64,000 nt of DNA, from NCBI RefSeq assembly GCF_001278035.1, contig NZ_CP009452.1:2637501-2701500 (forward strand). Reading direction: 5' to 3'. The notes beneath the pieces were generated by a model. The model did not search any database, had not been told where the DNA came from, and saw only the letters and a program-made list of their open reading frames with translations. How positions within the stretch are numbered: the first letter of the stretch is position 1; each line of letters begins with the position of its first letter. This DNA is from Sphingopyxis sp. 113P3. Lineage in GTDB: Bacteria; Pseudomonadota; Alphaproteobacteria; Sphingomonadales; Sphingomonadaceae. Shown here piece after piece: positions 44,909-53,906 of this stretch. The position numbers and the translations under genes are program-made.

Positions 44909-46505
44909 ACTCCATACCCGGAAAGCGCTTTGCGGCGTGCACCTCCACTTCGTCCCCGGCCCTTAGCGGAATCACCGCACGTCCAAACCAGACGTAGCGC
45001 GCGCTAGGCTGCGTCAGGTCATTGTCGTAACGCGCTGCGACCACAGCCTTGTCATATCCCATCCATCCAAGCGTTGCCGGCAGGATCTGGCTTGCCGAAT
45101 GTCCCCCGCGCGGCGCCTCGGCATAGGCCTCGGCGAAGCGCGCGGGAAGAAAGGCGAGCAGCGGCACACGAAACTCGTCTGCCACGGGCTCGCGGCTGCA
45201 GTGCGGCAAGGCGCCCGGCGTCAGATTCTGCCCGTGGTCCGAGGTATAGACAATGGCGACGTCCCGGCGGTCGACCCCGGCGAGCAGCCGTGCGAAGAAG
45301 CGCCGCTTCGACCAGGCAAGTGCGGTCGCATATTGGCGTGCGGCGGGCGCGTCGGCGGGAATTGTCCCCAGCGGATAATGGTCGCGGTACTGGAAATGCA
45401 CCCCGCGCAGCACCGCGTAGCTGAACGTCCGCCCCGGGCGCTTGATCTCGGCGTTCAGCCGGTCGGCAATCTGAAGGTCGGTGTCGATCCCCCCTTTCAT
45501 CGAGAGGGCAGTGTCAATCAGGGCGCGCTCGGGCGGCAGCAGCAGATTTTGCGGCGCCCCGCTCGTCTGCCCGTCGATCAGCAGCGTGCGGTAGCCCGCC
45601 GCGTGGGCGTAGCCCCAGATCGAGGGCGTACGCCGCAAATCGGTTTTGGGGCCGGCGCGGCGCACATCGACGCCCGATCGCAGCGCGACATGCGCGGGGG
45701 CGGAGCAATTGGCCATCGAAGCTGCCACCCCGAAATCGAGATGAGGTACATTAGTGATCAGCGGCGCGATGATGCGCTCGAACGGCGCCTGCGCAACGCT
45801 CTCGTCGATCACCCAGACGATATGGCGCGGCGCGAGCGCGGCCCCCTCGCTCGTCGGCCGGAGCGCAGGCGCCGCGCGCGGCGGCGGCGCTTCGGCGGTC
45901 ACAATATCCCAGCCAAGGCCGTAAAGATTGCGCTCGGCGCTTTCGGGCCAGAGGCCAAGAAGGCGCGTTGCAAGCCAAGGGACAATGAGCAGGATCAGGA
46001 GGGCGGGCAGTGCGCGCCGCGAGGCCGGAAGCCATCCGCTCCGCCGTGCGAGCACCCGCGCGGCCGCGAGCAGCGCCAGCGCCAGCGCCGCCTGCACGCC
46101 GGCAAGGAGCAGCGGCGCGCCAAATTCGCCAGCTGCGGCCCCCGCCTGCCGCGCTTCGGCCAGCATCCAGCCGAGCGTTGCGGCGTCGAGCGGCGCCCCG
46201 ACCACCTGCCCATAGCCGAGGTTGACGAGGATCGATGCGCCCGCAAGCGCGAGGAGCGCGGTGAACCAGCGCCGGGGGAAGAGCAACGTCGCGGCGAGCA
46301 GCAGCGCGGCTTGCGCGGCGAGGAACGCGAAGGCCGACGCGGCGCTTGCCGCGTCGCCGGCGGCGAGACGGTAAAGTACCGAATGGACGAGCTGAAAGCG
46401 GTTGGCGAGCGCGAAACCGGCAGCAAAGAGCAACACGGCCGCGGCCATTCGTATCCCGCCGCCGCGCACCGCACGGCGGTCCTCGCTCATCCCCGCATCC
46501 CTCAT
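44907..46505 (-). CDS. Membrane sulfatase/phosphoethanolamine-transferase-like protein
   Basis: 532 residues. About five N-terminal membrane segments are followed by a periplasmic alkaline-phosphatase-superfamily domain: VIDESVAQAPF at the nucleophile position (Ser where EptA-type enzymes have Thr), NCSAPAHVALRSGV, and YTSDHGQNL with metal-binding Asp-His. It may modify lipid A, glycolipid or another envelope polymer. ATG at 46505 or 46490; no strong ribosome site decides. Substrate unproven. Confidence 0.82.
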   Translation of the reverse strand: MRDAGMSEDRRAVRGGGIRMAAAVLLFAAGFALANRFQLVHSVLYRLAAGDAASAASAFAFLAAQAALLLAATLLFPRRWFTALLALAGASILVNLGYGQVVGAPLDAATLGWMLAEARQAGAAAGEFGAPLLLAGVQAALALALLAAARVLARRSGWLPASRRALPALLILLIVPWLATRLLGLWPESAERNLYGLGWDIVTAEAPPPRAAPALRPTSEGAALAPRHIVWVIDESVAQAPFERIIAPLITNVPHLDFGVAASMANCSAPAHVALRSGVDVRRAGPKTDLRRTPSIWGYAHAAGYRTLLIDGQTSGAPQNLLLPPERALIDTALSMKGGIDTDLQIADRLNAEIKRPGRTFSYAVLRGVHFQYRDHYPLGTIPADAPAARQYATALAWSKRRFFARLLAGVDRRDVAIVYTSDHGQNLTPGALPHCSREPVADEFRVPLLAFLPARFAEAYAEAPRGGHSASQILPATLGWMGYDKAVVAARYDNDLTQPSARYVWFGRAVIPLRAGDEVEVHAAKRFPGME

Positions 46506-46583
46506 CGAAGAAGGCCATAGCGGGAGAGGGTTGAAAAAGCACGAAGCGATCGCGAGGACCTTGCGCGCTTCCCAAAGGAAAAT

Positions 46584-46611
46584 GGCCCGCCCCGGGGGGT
46601 GGGGACGGGCC
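46584..46611 (-). terminator. Terminator downstream of the DUF2171 gene
   Basis: On the minus strand GGCCCGTCCCC pairs with GGGGCGGGCC (one bulge) and is followed by ATTTTCCTTT. Confidence 0.65.
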
Positions 46612-46673
46612 AGTTTCAGTGCCGGAGCGCCCGATTGCGCATCCAGCCCTCTGATTATCTCGTCAAACTCTCG

Positions 46674-46931
46674 TCAGCCTTCTTCCTCGAAGAGGTCGGC
46701 AGCGTTGGCGGCGCTTGCCGAGAGCCGCACCGTGTCACCATCCACCGAGGCGACTAGCCCGGCGGGCAGATAATGGTGCCGCGCCCCTTCGCCATCCCCG
46801 GCCTGTGGGCTGTCGCTCTTGGTGAGCTTGATCCGCTCGCCGTCGAGATGGTCGACGGTGCCGATGTGAACACCGTCCGCGCCCACCACCTTCATATTTT
46901 CCTTGATCGCGCTGTGGTCATGCTCGGCCAT
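46674..46931 (-). CDS. DUF2171 domain protein
   Basis: 85 residues: IKENMKVVGADGVHIGTVDH...GERIKLTKSDS...HHYLPAGLVASVDGDTVRLS, the compact beta-barrel pattern of DUF2171 (PRC-barrel relatives). ATG at 46931 is preceded by GGAGAG. Cytoplasmic. Such genes are often stress-induced in sphingomonads, but the function is unknown. Confidence 0.87.
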   Translation of the reverse strand: MAEHDHSAIKENMKVVGADGVHIGTVDHLDGERIKLTKSDSPQAGDGEGARHHYLPAGLVASVDGDTVRLSASAANAADLFEEEG

Positions 46932-47067
46932 GGTCTCTCTCCTTGCCGCCCGCGCGTCTCGCCGCGCGAGCTCTTCATCATACGCGCCAGATCGCGTTCT
47001 GCTCCCACGCTCCCCGACGAGCCGGGTCAAATTGTCGCCGGCCTTTCCCCTTCAAACGATCCTCGTA

Positions 47068-47397
47068 TCAGGGCGCCCCTCGGGGTTCATCGTCGTCGAT
47101 CCCGCCGGGGCCGAGTTCGCCTTCCTCATCGTCATCGCTGCGCTCGCCTCGATAGGCGTCCATGTCGATCCGCCCCGACCGCTCCATCTGGCGCATATGG
47201 TCCACAAGATCCTGGCTGTCGTCGCCCGGCCCCTGCGAGGGCGTCTTGTCGCTGTCACCTAGCCTGCGGCCGCTTTGCGCGTCCTCGGCAACGCTTTGCC
47301 CCTGGTTCTCGTCGTCGCGCTGCTCGCGGTTGACCGCCTCGGGCGCGCCGGGGTCGCGGGCATCGCTCGCGGGGGATGGAGAAATTGTCTCGTTCAT
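47068..47397 (-). CDS. Hypothetical acidic, probably disordered protein
   Basis: 109 residues, very rich in Asp, Glu, Gly and Arg (RSDDDEEGELGPGGIDDDE near the end), with only one short likely helix (DDSQDLVDHMRQMERSGRID). No signal peptide. ATG at 47397; its neighbours are the DUF2171 and FrnE-like genes on the same strand. No family recognised. Codon use looks coding. Confidence 0.65.
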   Translation of the reverse strand: MNETISPSPASDARDPGAPEAVNREQRDDENQGQSVAEDAQSGRRLGDSDKTPSQGPGDDSQDLVDHMRQMERSGRIDMDAYRGERSDDDEEGELGPGGIDDDEPRGAP

Positions 47398-47454
47398 GGC
47401 CGGCTCCTTCAGGATGGATACCGGTTCAACGCGCGGCTTCGCGCCGCTGTTCCT

Positions 47455-48147
47455 TCAGGCAGCGTCGGCGAGCACCTTGCGCTCGATCACGCGGATGAAG
47501 GCCTCGGGTTCCTGCGCCCCGGGGATCAGCATCCGACCGCCCAGAATGAAGGCGGGAACGCCGGTTATATTCTGGTCAGCCCAATAAGCCTCTTCGGTGC
47601 GCACCATTTCGGCAAAGTCGCCCGAGGCAAGGATTGCCGCTGCGCGGTCGGCGGCGAGCCCCACCGACGCAGCAACGTCAGCCAGAACATCATGATCGCT
47701 CACATCGCGATTGTCCGTAAAATGGGCACGAAAGAGCGCAAGCTTGAGCGCGGTCTGCACACCGGTTGGACCTGCCTGAGTGGGCTCCTCGAGGGCTCCT
47801 GCCCAGGTCAACAGGCGATGCGCATCGAAGCTGTTGCGCATTCTGAAACCCGGTCGGCGGTTGAAGGCGAAATCGAGATCGGCGGCGATTCTCGCCAGGC
47901 GGTCGCGGTTCGCCCGGCTCTGATCCGGCGTGATGCCATATTTTCGGATCACATGTTCCACTGCGTCCTCTCCCCCGGGCGGCATGTCGGGATTGAGTTC
48001 GAAAGGATGCCACTGGACCCGAAAATCGAGCCGTCCCGCAAAATGCGCGATGACCTTTTCAAACTTCAGCCAGCCGATGATGCACCATGGGCACATCACG
48101 TCGGACACGATGTCGACCGAGAGCAAGGGACGGGGCGACCGGGCCAC
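47455..48147 (-). CDS. DsbA-family oxidoreductase (FrnE-like)
   Basis: 230 residues with a thioredoxin fold and helical insertion. The active site CPWC lies near residue 19 (VSDVMCPWCIIGWLKFE), and ITGVPAFILGGRMLIPGAQ contains the cis-Pro loop. No signal peptide, so a cytoplasmic thiol oxidoreductase/isomerase of the FrnE type. The start is GTG at 48147, 7 bases after GAAGGAG. Physiological partner unknown. Confidence 0.9.
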   Translation of the reverse strand: MARSPRPLLSVDIVSDVMCPWCIIGWLKFEKVIAHFAGRLDFRVQWHPFELNPDMPPGGEDAVEHVIRKYGITPDQSRANRDRLARIAADLDFAFNRRPGFRMRNSFDAHRLLTWAGALEEPTQAGPTGVQTALKLALFRAHFTDNRDVSDHDVLADVAASVGLAADRAAAILASGDFAEMVRTEEAYWADQNITGVPAFILGGRMLIPGAQEPEAFIRVIERKVLADAA

Positions 48148-48180
48148 GGCAATTCTCCTTCGCGCGCGGTGCCCGATTGA

Positions 48181-48315
48181 TCAGCTCGTGCGACGATCCT
48201 TGCCGCTTCGCCGCTCGCCCTTGCGGCGTTCGCTGCCCTTGTAATCGGGAGCATCGCTGGCACGCCGTTCGCCCGATCGCCGATCGGGACCGTTTCGTTT
48301 TTCCTCGTCGGACAT
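48181..48315 (-). CDS. Small Arg-rich protein (44 aa)
   Basis: 44 residues built of short charged repeats (GPDRRSGERR, SERRKGERRSGKDRR). ATG at 48315 with GGAAAGGAAAC-type purines upstream. It lies 33 bp downstream of the FrnE-like gene start on the same strand. Highly basic; may bind nucleic acid or membrane lipid. No family recognised. The following 217 bp (48316-48532) hold no gene I can support. Confidence 0.55.
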   Translation of the reverse strand: MSDEEKRNGPDRRSGERRASDAPDYKGSERRKGERRSGKDRRTS

Positions 48316-48538
48316 CCTTGTTTCCTTTCCACCACAAAGGAACGGGAAGCGACCTTGCGGGGAGTTACTCACATAATTGTCGAAAACACAAGCATCGGCG
48401 GATGAAAATCGTGCCCTGCAGGGCGCCTTCATGACGCAGCGAAGCCGCGCGCTCGCACGCGCAACTGGACAGCCTTTTTCAGCTATTGCGACGGCCTCGT
48501 CCCGGATGGATCGGCCGGGAGAGACAAGGTGAGGGAAC

Positions 48539-48721
48539 TTGGGGGAACCATACACCCCACACGGCTTCCATTCGTCGTTCCGCGATTGGGTCAGCGAAGA
48601 GACGAACCACCCGAGCGAAATCGCCGAAGCCGCCCTCGCGCATACCTTCGCGAACAAGACCGAAGCCGCCTATCGGCGCGAAAACCTCCCAGAGAAGCGC
48701 CGGGCGATGATGGCCATCTAG
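48539..48721 (+). pseudogene. Tyrosine-integrase C-terminal remnant
   Basis: The frame reads TPHGFHSSFRDWVSEETNHP ... AALAHTFANKTEAAYRRENL..KRRAMMAI-stop. This is the C-terminal catalytic end of a phage-type integrase (HGFRSSFRDW and AYRR blocks), but the catalytic Arg of HGxR is His and the N-terminal two thirds are missing. TAG lies in the CTAG target of the IS1380 copy. The frame continues beyond the IS as AAHCEKVGQKR (50369 on), where integrases usually read AWAAYC. Confidence 0.78.
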
Positions 48722-50364
48722 CCGCTCTTATTCGTGACGATGTTGTTCTTGGGGAAGATCAATCGTTGGCGGCAGCGGGCGTTTGAGCAGGCCGAGTGCC
48801 TCCGCTGCGTCTTTCATCGCGTGGGATCGAGAGGCTTGCGGGTTTGATGGAGGGGCTCGGACGTTCAGCGGCACGGCCGCACTGGCTATGTCGGGGCGGG
48901 CCTGAGGGCGGCGGCGATGATCCGGAACAGGGCGGCGTCGGGACAGGCGGAAGCGAAGGCGACCCGGATGCGGGAGGCGGTCTCGATGACGCGTGCGGCG
49001 ACTTTGAGGAGCCGCAGGCGCAGGGTCGCGAACTCAGCGTTGGCAAGCGCGGCTGCCTTGGGGATGGCCTGCTGGATGCGCCACATCAGCCAGAATGCGG
49101 CGGTGTGCAGGATCAGCCGCATCTGATTGGCGTTGGCTGATCGGCATGACGTGCGATCGCTGGCGAGCTGGGCCTTGTGCAACTTGATGAGGTTTTCGGC
49201 CTGGCCGCGGGCGCAGTAGAGTGTGTCGTAGATGTGCTCGGCCGAGCCCTGCTCGAGCGAGGTGACGACGTAGCGGATATCCATGCCGAGCGTGCTGGCC
49301 TCGATCCGGGCGACGACACGGCGCTGGCATTTCCAGCTTTTCGCCCCGTAGCGGGTCTGGGCATAATTTCGCAGGACCACGTGCTGTTCCTCGGCCCGCT
49401 TGACCGCGCAGGCATCGGCAATCTTCACGATCTGTGGATCGGCGCGCAGCACAGCGTTGGTGGGCAGGCCGAAGACATAATCGATGCCCTGTGCCTCGCA
49501 GAAGTTCATGACCTCGGGTCTGCCGTAGTGGCCGTCGCCCCGGATCGTGATGTGGGTCGTGGGCCAGTGCCTCTGGATCTGCCGCACCAGGCGACGGATA
49601 TGGCCCGCGGCCTCCGCGCCGCTCGGCGTCTTGCCGGTGCGCAGCAGCATGGCGACCGGCCGCCCCGTTGCCGTGTCGTAGACGTGGATCGGCAGGAAAC
49701 AGCGCTCACCGTGATGCCCGTTCCAGAACGATAACTGCTGGTAGCCGTGCACGACATCGCAGGTGTCATCGATGTCCAGCGTCACCGCCTCGGGCGGGGA
49801 TGGATAACTGGCGCAGTAGATGTCGACCATCGCGGCCATCATGCGGGCCAGCTCGCGCGTGGTGGGTGCGTTTTCCCAGCGGCTCATCGTCGGTTGGCTG
49901 GCAAGGCCCGCGCCCGAACCCGGTAGCTTGCCCAGCGCCAGGCGGAAGCCGGGATCGTCACGCAGGGCGTCGAGGTCGTCGGCGTCCTCGTAGCCGCAGG
50001 CAATCGCCAGAACCCGAGCCCGCAGAATGTCATCCAGCTTGTGGACCACCCGCGAAGGATCGCGCCGATCGGCGATGCAGGTGGCCAGCTGCCTGCAGAT
50101 GTCCATCTCGCGCTCGGCCTGCGCCAATAGCAGAACCCCGCCGTCCGACGTGATGCGACCGCCGTCGAAGGCAGCCGTGACTTTCTTGCGTTGGACCGCT
50201 GGGAATCGAAATGAGCTTGAGGTAACGTCGGTCATGGCGGGTGTAGCCTATGGCAATTTCTGTCCCGGAGCAGGGACGGCTTAGACACCCAATTTCTTAC
50301 TTCAGAACAGAGCTTTACGCTACTCCCGCCTACCGCTCAGACACCCCTTGGTGCATAAGAGCGG
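48722..50364 (-). mobile_element. IS1380-family insertion sequence, copy 1 (1643 bp)
   Basis: The ends carry the 10-bp inverted repeat CCGCTCTTAT, flanked by CTAG on both sides (48718-48721 and 50365-50368). It holds one transposase on the minus strand. It is almost identical to copy 2 at 56870-58514; copy 2 has two extra bases (TA) in the 3' untranslated part, and at least one synonymous change was seen in the coding part. Confidence 0.93.
48886..50235 (-). CDS. IS1380-family transposase (copy 1)
   Basis: 449 residues. FDGGRITSDGGVLLLAQAE is the IS1380 N-terminal signature; LDIDDTCDVVHG and IRGDGHYGRPEVM hold two of the acidic DDE residues, and RGQAENLIKLHKAQLASDR the third. Full length, so potentially active. 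ATG at 50235. Confidence 0.95.
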   Translation of the reverse strand: MTDVTSSSFRFPAVQRKKVTAAFDGGRITSDGGVLLLAQAEREMDICRQLATCIADRRDPSRVVHKLDDILRARVLAIACGYEDADDLDALRDDPGFRLALGKLPGSGAGLASQPTMSRWENAPTTRELARMMAAMVDIYCASYPSPPEAVTLDIDDTCDVVHGYQQLSFWNGHHGERCFLPIHVYDTATGRPVAMLLRTGKTPSGAEAAGHIRRLVRQIQRHWPTTHITIRGDGHYGRPEVMNFCEAQGIDYVFGLPTNAVLRADPQIVKIADACAVKRAEEQHVVLRNYAQTRYGAKSWKCQRRVVARIEASTLGMDIRYVVTSLEQGSAEHIYDTLYCARGQAENLIKLHKAQLASDRTSCRSANANQMRLILHTAAFWLMWRIQQAIPKAAALANAEFATLRLRLLKVAARVIETASRIRVAFASACPDAALFRIIAAALRPAPT

Positions 50365-50368
50365 CTAG

Positions 50369-50482
50369 GCCGCTCACTGCGAAAAAGTAGGCCAGAAACG
50401 AGTAATATGCAGGACAGTTTTGAAAGCCTGTTATGAACTGACGGCTTTTCGGCGGGACGCGCAAGGTTTGCTGCCAAGCTGA
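50369..50482 (+). pseudogene. Probable last residues of the split integrase
   Basis: In frame with the remnant at 48539-48721 after removing the IS and one CTAG, it reads AAHCEKVGQKRVICRTV and stops at 50482. Tyrosine integrases commonly end LMDAWAAYC, so the TAG in CTAG probably replaced a TGG Trp codon before the IS inserted. Short and weakly conserved; an inference. Confidence 0.5.
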
Positions 50483-50573
50483 AACCTGATTGCAATCCGA
50501 CGTCCTTTGGCCAGGTCCAGCACCATCCGCGGGTTGTCTGATCGCGCACACCGCCGCAAAAATTGAACTATCA

Positions 50574-50601
50574 TTGAATTTTCTGGTCAATTTGGTAGAA
50601 T
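50574..50601 (+). promoter_or_regulatory. Candidate promoter of the AAA-ATPase/RloB operon
   Basis: TTGAAT (50574-50579) and TAGAAT (50596-50601), 16 bp apart, lie in an AT-rich stretch 53 bp before the ATPase start. The base composition is unlike the GC-rich surroundings. Confidence 0.45.
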
Positions 50602-50654
50602 ATTCACCTAAGTCGGGTATAAATTCACCATTACGCTGACTCGGGAGTGCAAAA

Positions 50655-51938
50655 ATGTTGTTGAGATTCCGCGCCAAGAATTACCTTTCCTTGGCCGACA
50701 CCGAGGAAATCTCGCTCGTCGCTTCTAGTCTCAAAGGTCCAGAGTGCAGCTTAGTGCCCATTCCCGGGACTGACCTTTCTGCTTTGCCGAGCGCGATAAT
50801 CTACGGCGCAAATGCATCGGGAAAAACAAACTTCTTGAAAGCCTTCAACTTCCTGAAACGCGCCATTCTTCAATCTCACACGCGCGGCAATCCCGAGGGG
50901 GGAGTGCCCCGGGTCCCGTTCAGGCTCAATCCTGATCATGCTTCAGATACGACAATGCTCGAAGCTGAATTCGTGGTCGAAGGCATTCGGCTACAATACG
51001 GCTTTGAATGCGATGACGACGCGTTCACCGCCGAATGGCTTTATGCCTACCCAGAAGGCAAACGGCGGCGATTGTTCGAGCGAACCGGAAATAAGGTTGA
51101 GTTTGGCTCTCACTTTAAGGGACCGAAGAAGATTCTCGTCGATCTCATGCGACCTAACAGCTTGTTCATTTCGACCGCAACGCAGAACGATCACGAGGAA
51201 TTAAGCCATATCGTCGGCTTTTTCCGGCGGACCCGATTCAGTATGAATGTCGCGGTAGCTAAGGAATTGATCAATAACGCCTTCAAAGAAGATCAAGTGG
51301 ACCCGAGAACGATTGAGTTTTTGAAATCGATCGGCACCGGAATCACAGGATTCAGGCAAACGGATATCGAAATCCCTGAGTCAGTTCGGATGCTGACAAA
51401 GGAGTTCGTTGCTATTGCTCGCAAGCATATGGGAGAATCAGCCTCCATGGATGACGAACATCCGGATCGTTCCCGTGATGTCGCAATTGAATTTGCTCAT
51501 TCCAGCATCTCTGGGGAGCCATGCTACTTTGGTCTCGAACGTGAAAGCTCAGGGACGAGACGGCTCGTTCTTATGATGAATATCGTATTTAAGGCACTCG
51601 ATGAAGGAAATCTTGTCGTAATTGACGAACTCGATGCTAGTCTTCATACGTTCGCTGCTGCGCAGATTATGGCGCTTTTCGAAAATCCGAAGATTAATCG
51701 GAAAGGCGCTCAGCTGATCGCCACGACGCACGATACAAACTTGCTAAGCCTATCGAGATTGCGTCGTGACCAGATTTGGTTTTGTGAAAAAGATGACGCG
51801 GGCGCGTCGCATCTTTTCCCATTGTCCGATATCAAGTCGAGGCCGACCGACAATTTCGAGCAAGGATACCTTGAAGGCCGTTATGGTGCGATCCCACATG
51901 CGAGTGACCTCGTAACGCTGTTTGAAGCCCGGCAATGA
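50655..51938 (+). CDS. AAA15/21-type ATPase of an RloAB/AbiL-like defence pair
   Basis: 427 residues. Walker A GANASGKTNFLKAF near residue 53, an ABC-like signature ESSGTRRLVLMM and Walker B LVVIDELDASLH, ending with the switch-like ATTHDTNLL. This is the overcoming-lysogenization/RecF-like ATPase type that works with a Toprim or RloB nuclease partner. ATG follows CGGGAG. It overlaps rloB by ATGA. Codon use and GC are lower than in the chromosome around it. A sensor/motor role in phage defence is inferred by family only. Confidence 0.87.
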   Translation: MLLRFRAKNYLSLADTEEISLVASSLKGPECSLVPIPGTDLSALPSAIIYGANASGKTNFLKAFNFLKRAILQSHTRGNPEGGVPRVPFRLNPDHASDTTMLEAEFVVEGIRLQYGFECDDDAFTAEWLYAYPEGKRRRLFERTGNKVEFGSHFKGPKKILVDLMRPNSLFISTATQNDHEELSHIVGFFRRTRFSMNVAVAKELINNAFKEDQVDPRTIEFLKSIGTGITGFRQTDIEIPESVRMLTKEFVAIARKHMGESASMDDEHPDRSRDVAIEFAHSSISGEPCYFGLERESSGTRRLVLMMNIVFKALDEGNLVVIDELDASLHTFAAAQIMALFENPKINRKGAQLIATTHDTNLLSLSRLRRDQIWFCEKDDAGASHLFPLSDIKSRPTDNFEQGYLEGRYGAIPHASDLVTLFEARQ

Positions 51939-52472
51939 GGCAGCGCAGATCCCTCCGACGCGCCACTCCCAAACGCGCACCCAAAAAGAAGTTCATTATC
52001 TATAGCGAGGGAAAAAACACCGAGCCGCAATATTTCCAAGCTGTTCGTCGCAACCTTTTGGGTGCGCTGGTAGACTTGGAGGTAATTGACGCGGCGGGCG
52101 TTCCGATGACGATTGCCGAAAAAGCTTGCGAGCGCGCAACAACTATGAGGCGCGGCCGAGGACGGAGGTCCTCCTTCGAAGAAGGCGATCAGGTTTGGGC
52201 AGTCTTTGATCGTGATGAGCACCCGAAGGTGCCCGAAGCGATTGAAAAATGCCATGCATCGAGTGTGCAGGTAGCGTTTTCGGATCCATGCTTTGAAGTC
52301 TGGCTCTTACTTCATTTCGACAACTTCGACCGTCCGGACGACCGACGTCAGGTTCAGGCAGCGCTGGCAAAAATATGCGATGATTATGATCCAAAAGGAA
52401 AGAAATCGGCAGATTTTAGCAAATTGATGCCAAAGGTCGAAGACGCAGAAAAACGAGCTGAGGCACAACTAG

Positions 52473-53906
52473 CACTACTTTGGCAGAAATGTGATTTTTG
52501 GGATTCCCAAAAGGAGATTTCCCTGATTCATGGGGAGCCAGCTTTTATGGAGGCTGGCGATGTCAGAGGATTGGCGCAATGATCTTGAGGTTTGGCTGAC
52601 GCCATTTTTGTCGGCGTTGCGGCACAAGGCGCGGAAGCGTGTGTGCCCGGCCTATATCGCGGGATTGATCGGCCCCGGTGACCGCAAGAGCGTGCAGCCG
52701 ATGGCGGCTCGTGATGGTGAGTTTGGCTACGACCAACTGCATCATTTCGTCGCGGACGGGGTGTGGGATAGTGCGCCGCTCGAGGCTGTTCTTCTGAAGG
52801 AAGCCGATCGTCTGGTTGGAGACGAAGCGGGATATCTGGTCATTGACGATACTGCCTTGCCGAAGAAGGGCCGTCATTCGGTCGGCGTGGCTGCGCAATA
52901 CGCCTCCTCCCTTGGCAAGACCTCGAACTGCCAATCCCTCGTTTCGGTGACGCTAGCGTCCGGGGAGGTTCCGGTGATGGTGGGCCTGCGGCTCTTTTTG
53001 CCTGAAAGCTGGACGGACGACGCCCCCCGCATGGAGCGCGCCCGTGTCCCCCAGGAGCGACAAGTCGCTCGCACAAAGCCGGAGATCGCTATCGAGGAGA
53101 TCGATCGGGTCATTGCCTCGGGCACTCGGTTCGGCTGCGTTCTAGCCGACGCCGGCTACGGGGCGAGCGGCCCCTTCCGCCAGGCTCTGAGCGAGCGTGG
53201 TTTGCGGTGGGCGGTGGGCATGTCACGGCGTCAGAATGTCTATCCGGCAGACACCGGGCTGATCTTTCCCGAGGCAGCAACAGGCAGGCGCCGCAAATAT
53301 CACGTCCCCGACCGCACCGCCGTTTCTGCCGAAAAGATGCTGGGAGAAGAAAAATGGAAGAAAATCAGCTGGCGACGCGGGACCAAAGGCAAGCTGACCT
53401 GTAAATTTGCGGCATGCCGCGTCCGGGTGGCCGATGGCCACAGGCACCGCATGAGTGACGGGCGGGTCCAGGCCATGCCCAGCGAGGAGGAAGTCTGGCT
53501 GGTGGGGGAACGGCGCGAAAGCGGAGAGCAAAAATACTATCTCTCGAACTTGCCAGCCGACACGCCGATCAAGGCGCTCGCCGGTGCCATCAAGGCGCGG
53601 TGGATCTGCGAGCAGGCGCATCAGCAGCTGAAGGAGGAACTCGGTCTCGACCACTTTGAGGGCCGATCATGGACCGGACTACACCGACACGCGCTGATGA
53701 CGATGATCGCCTATGCCTTTCTTCAGTCCCGCCGTCTAAGCGCAGCGGGGCGGAAAAAAAAGAAACTCGGGACCGCCGCCGCAACCGACCATGCCTGCCG
53801 TCAGGCAGGCGATAATCAACCTCTTCGCAAGACCGCCACCGACGATCTGCCCTCACTGCAATAAACTGGTTACAGCGACCGATCCGAATAATCTGCCAAA
53901 GTAGTG
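52473..53906 (+). mobile_element. IS701-family insertion sequence, copy 2 (1434 bp)
   Basis: Same ends (CACTACTTTGGCAGA) and length as copy 1, flanked by CTAG at 52469-52472 and 53907-53910. Direct orientation relative to copy 1. The right-hand CTAG is shared with the neighbouring IS5-family element. Confidence 0.95.
52560..53864 (+). CDS. IS701-family transposase (copy 2)
   Basis: 434 residues, the same protein as at 37983-39287, with the same DDE blocks and ribosome site. Identity of the two proteins points to recent transposition. Confidence 0.94.
   Translation: MSEDWRNDLEVWLTPFLSALRHKARKRVCPAYIAGLIGPGDRKSVQPMAARDGEFGYDQLHHFVADGVWDSAPLEAVLLKEADRLVGDEAGYLVIDDTALPKKGRHSVGVAAQYASSLGKTSNCQSLVSVTLASGEVPVMVGLRLFLPESWTDDAPRMERARVPQERQVARTKPEIAIEEIDRVIASGTRFGCVLADAGYGASGPFRQALSERGLRWAVGMSRRQNVYPADTGLIFPEAATGRRRKYHVPDRTAVSAEKMLGEEKWKKISWRRGTKGKLTCKFAACRVRVADGHRHRMSDGRVQAMPSEEEVWLVGERRESGEQKYYLSNLPADTPIKALAGAIKARWICEQAHQQLKEELGLDHFEGRSWTGLHRHALMTMIAYAFLQSRRLSAAGRKKKKLGTAAATDHACRQAGDNQPLRKTATDDLPSLQ

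Noticed and set aside
48316..48532. Possible tRNA or attachment site before the integrase remnant
   Set aside because: No cloverleaf or CCA-like 3' end could be folded by eye; only short GC inverted repeats are present.
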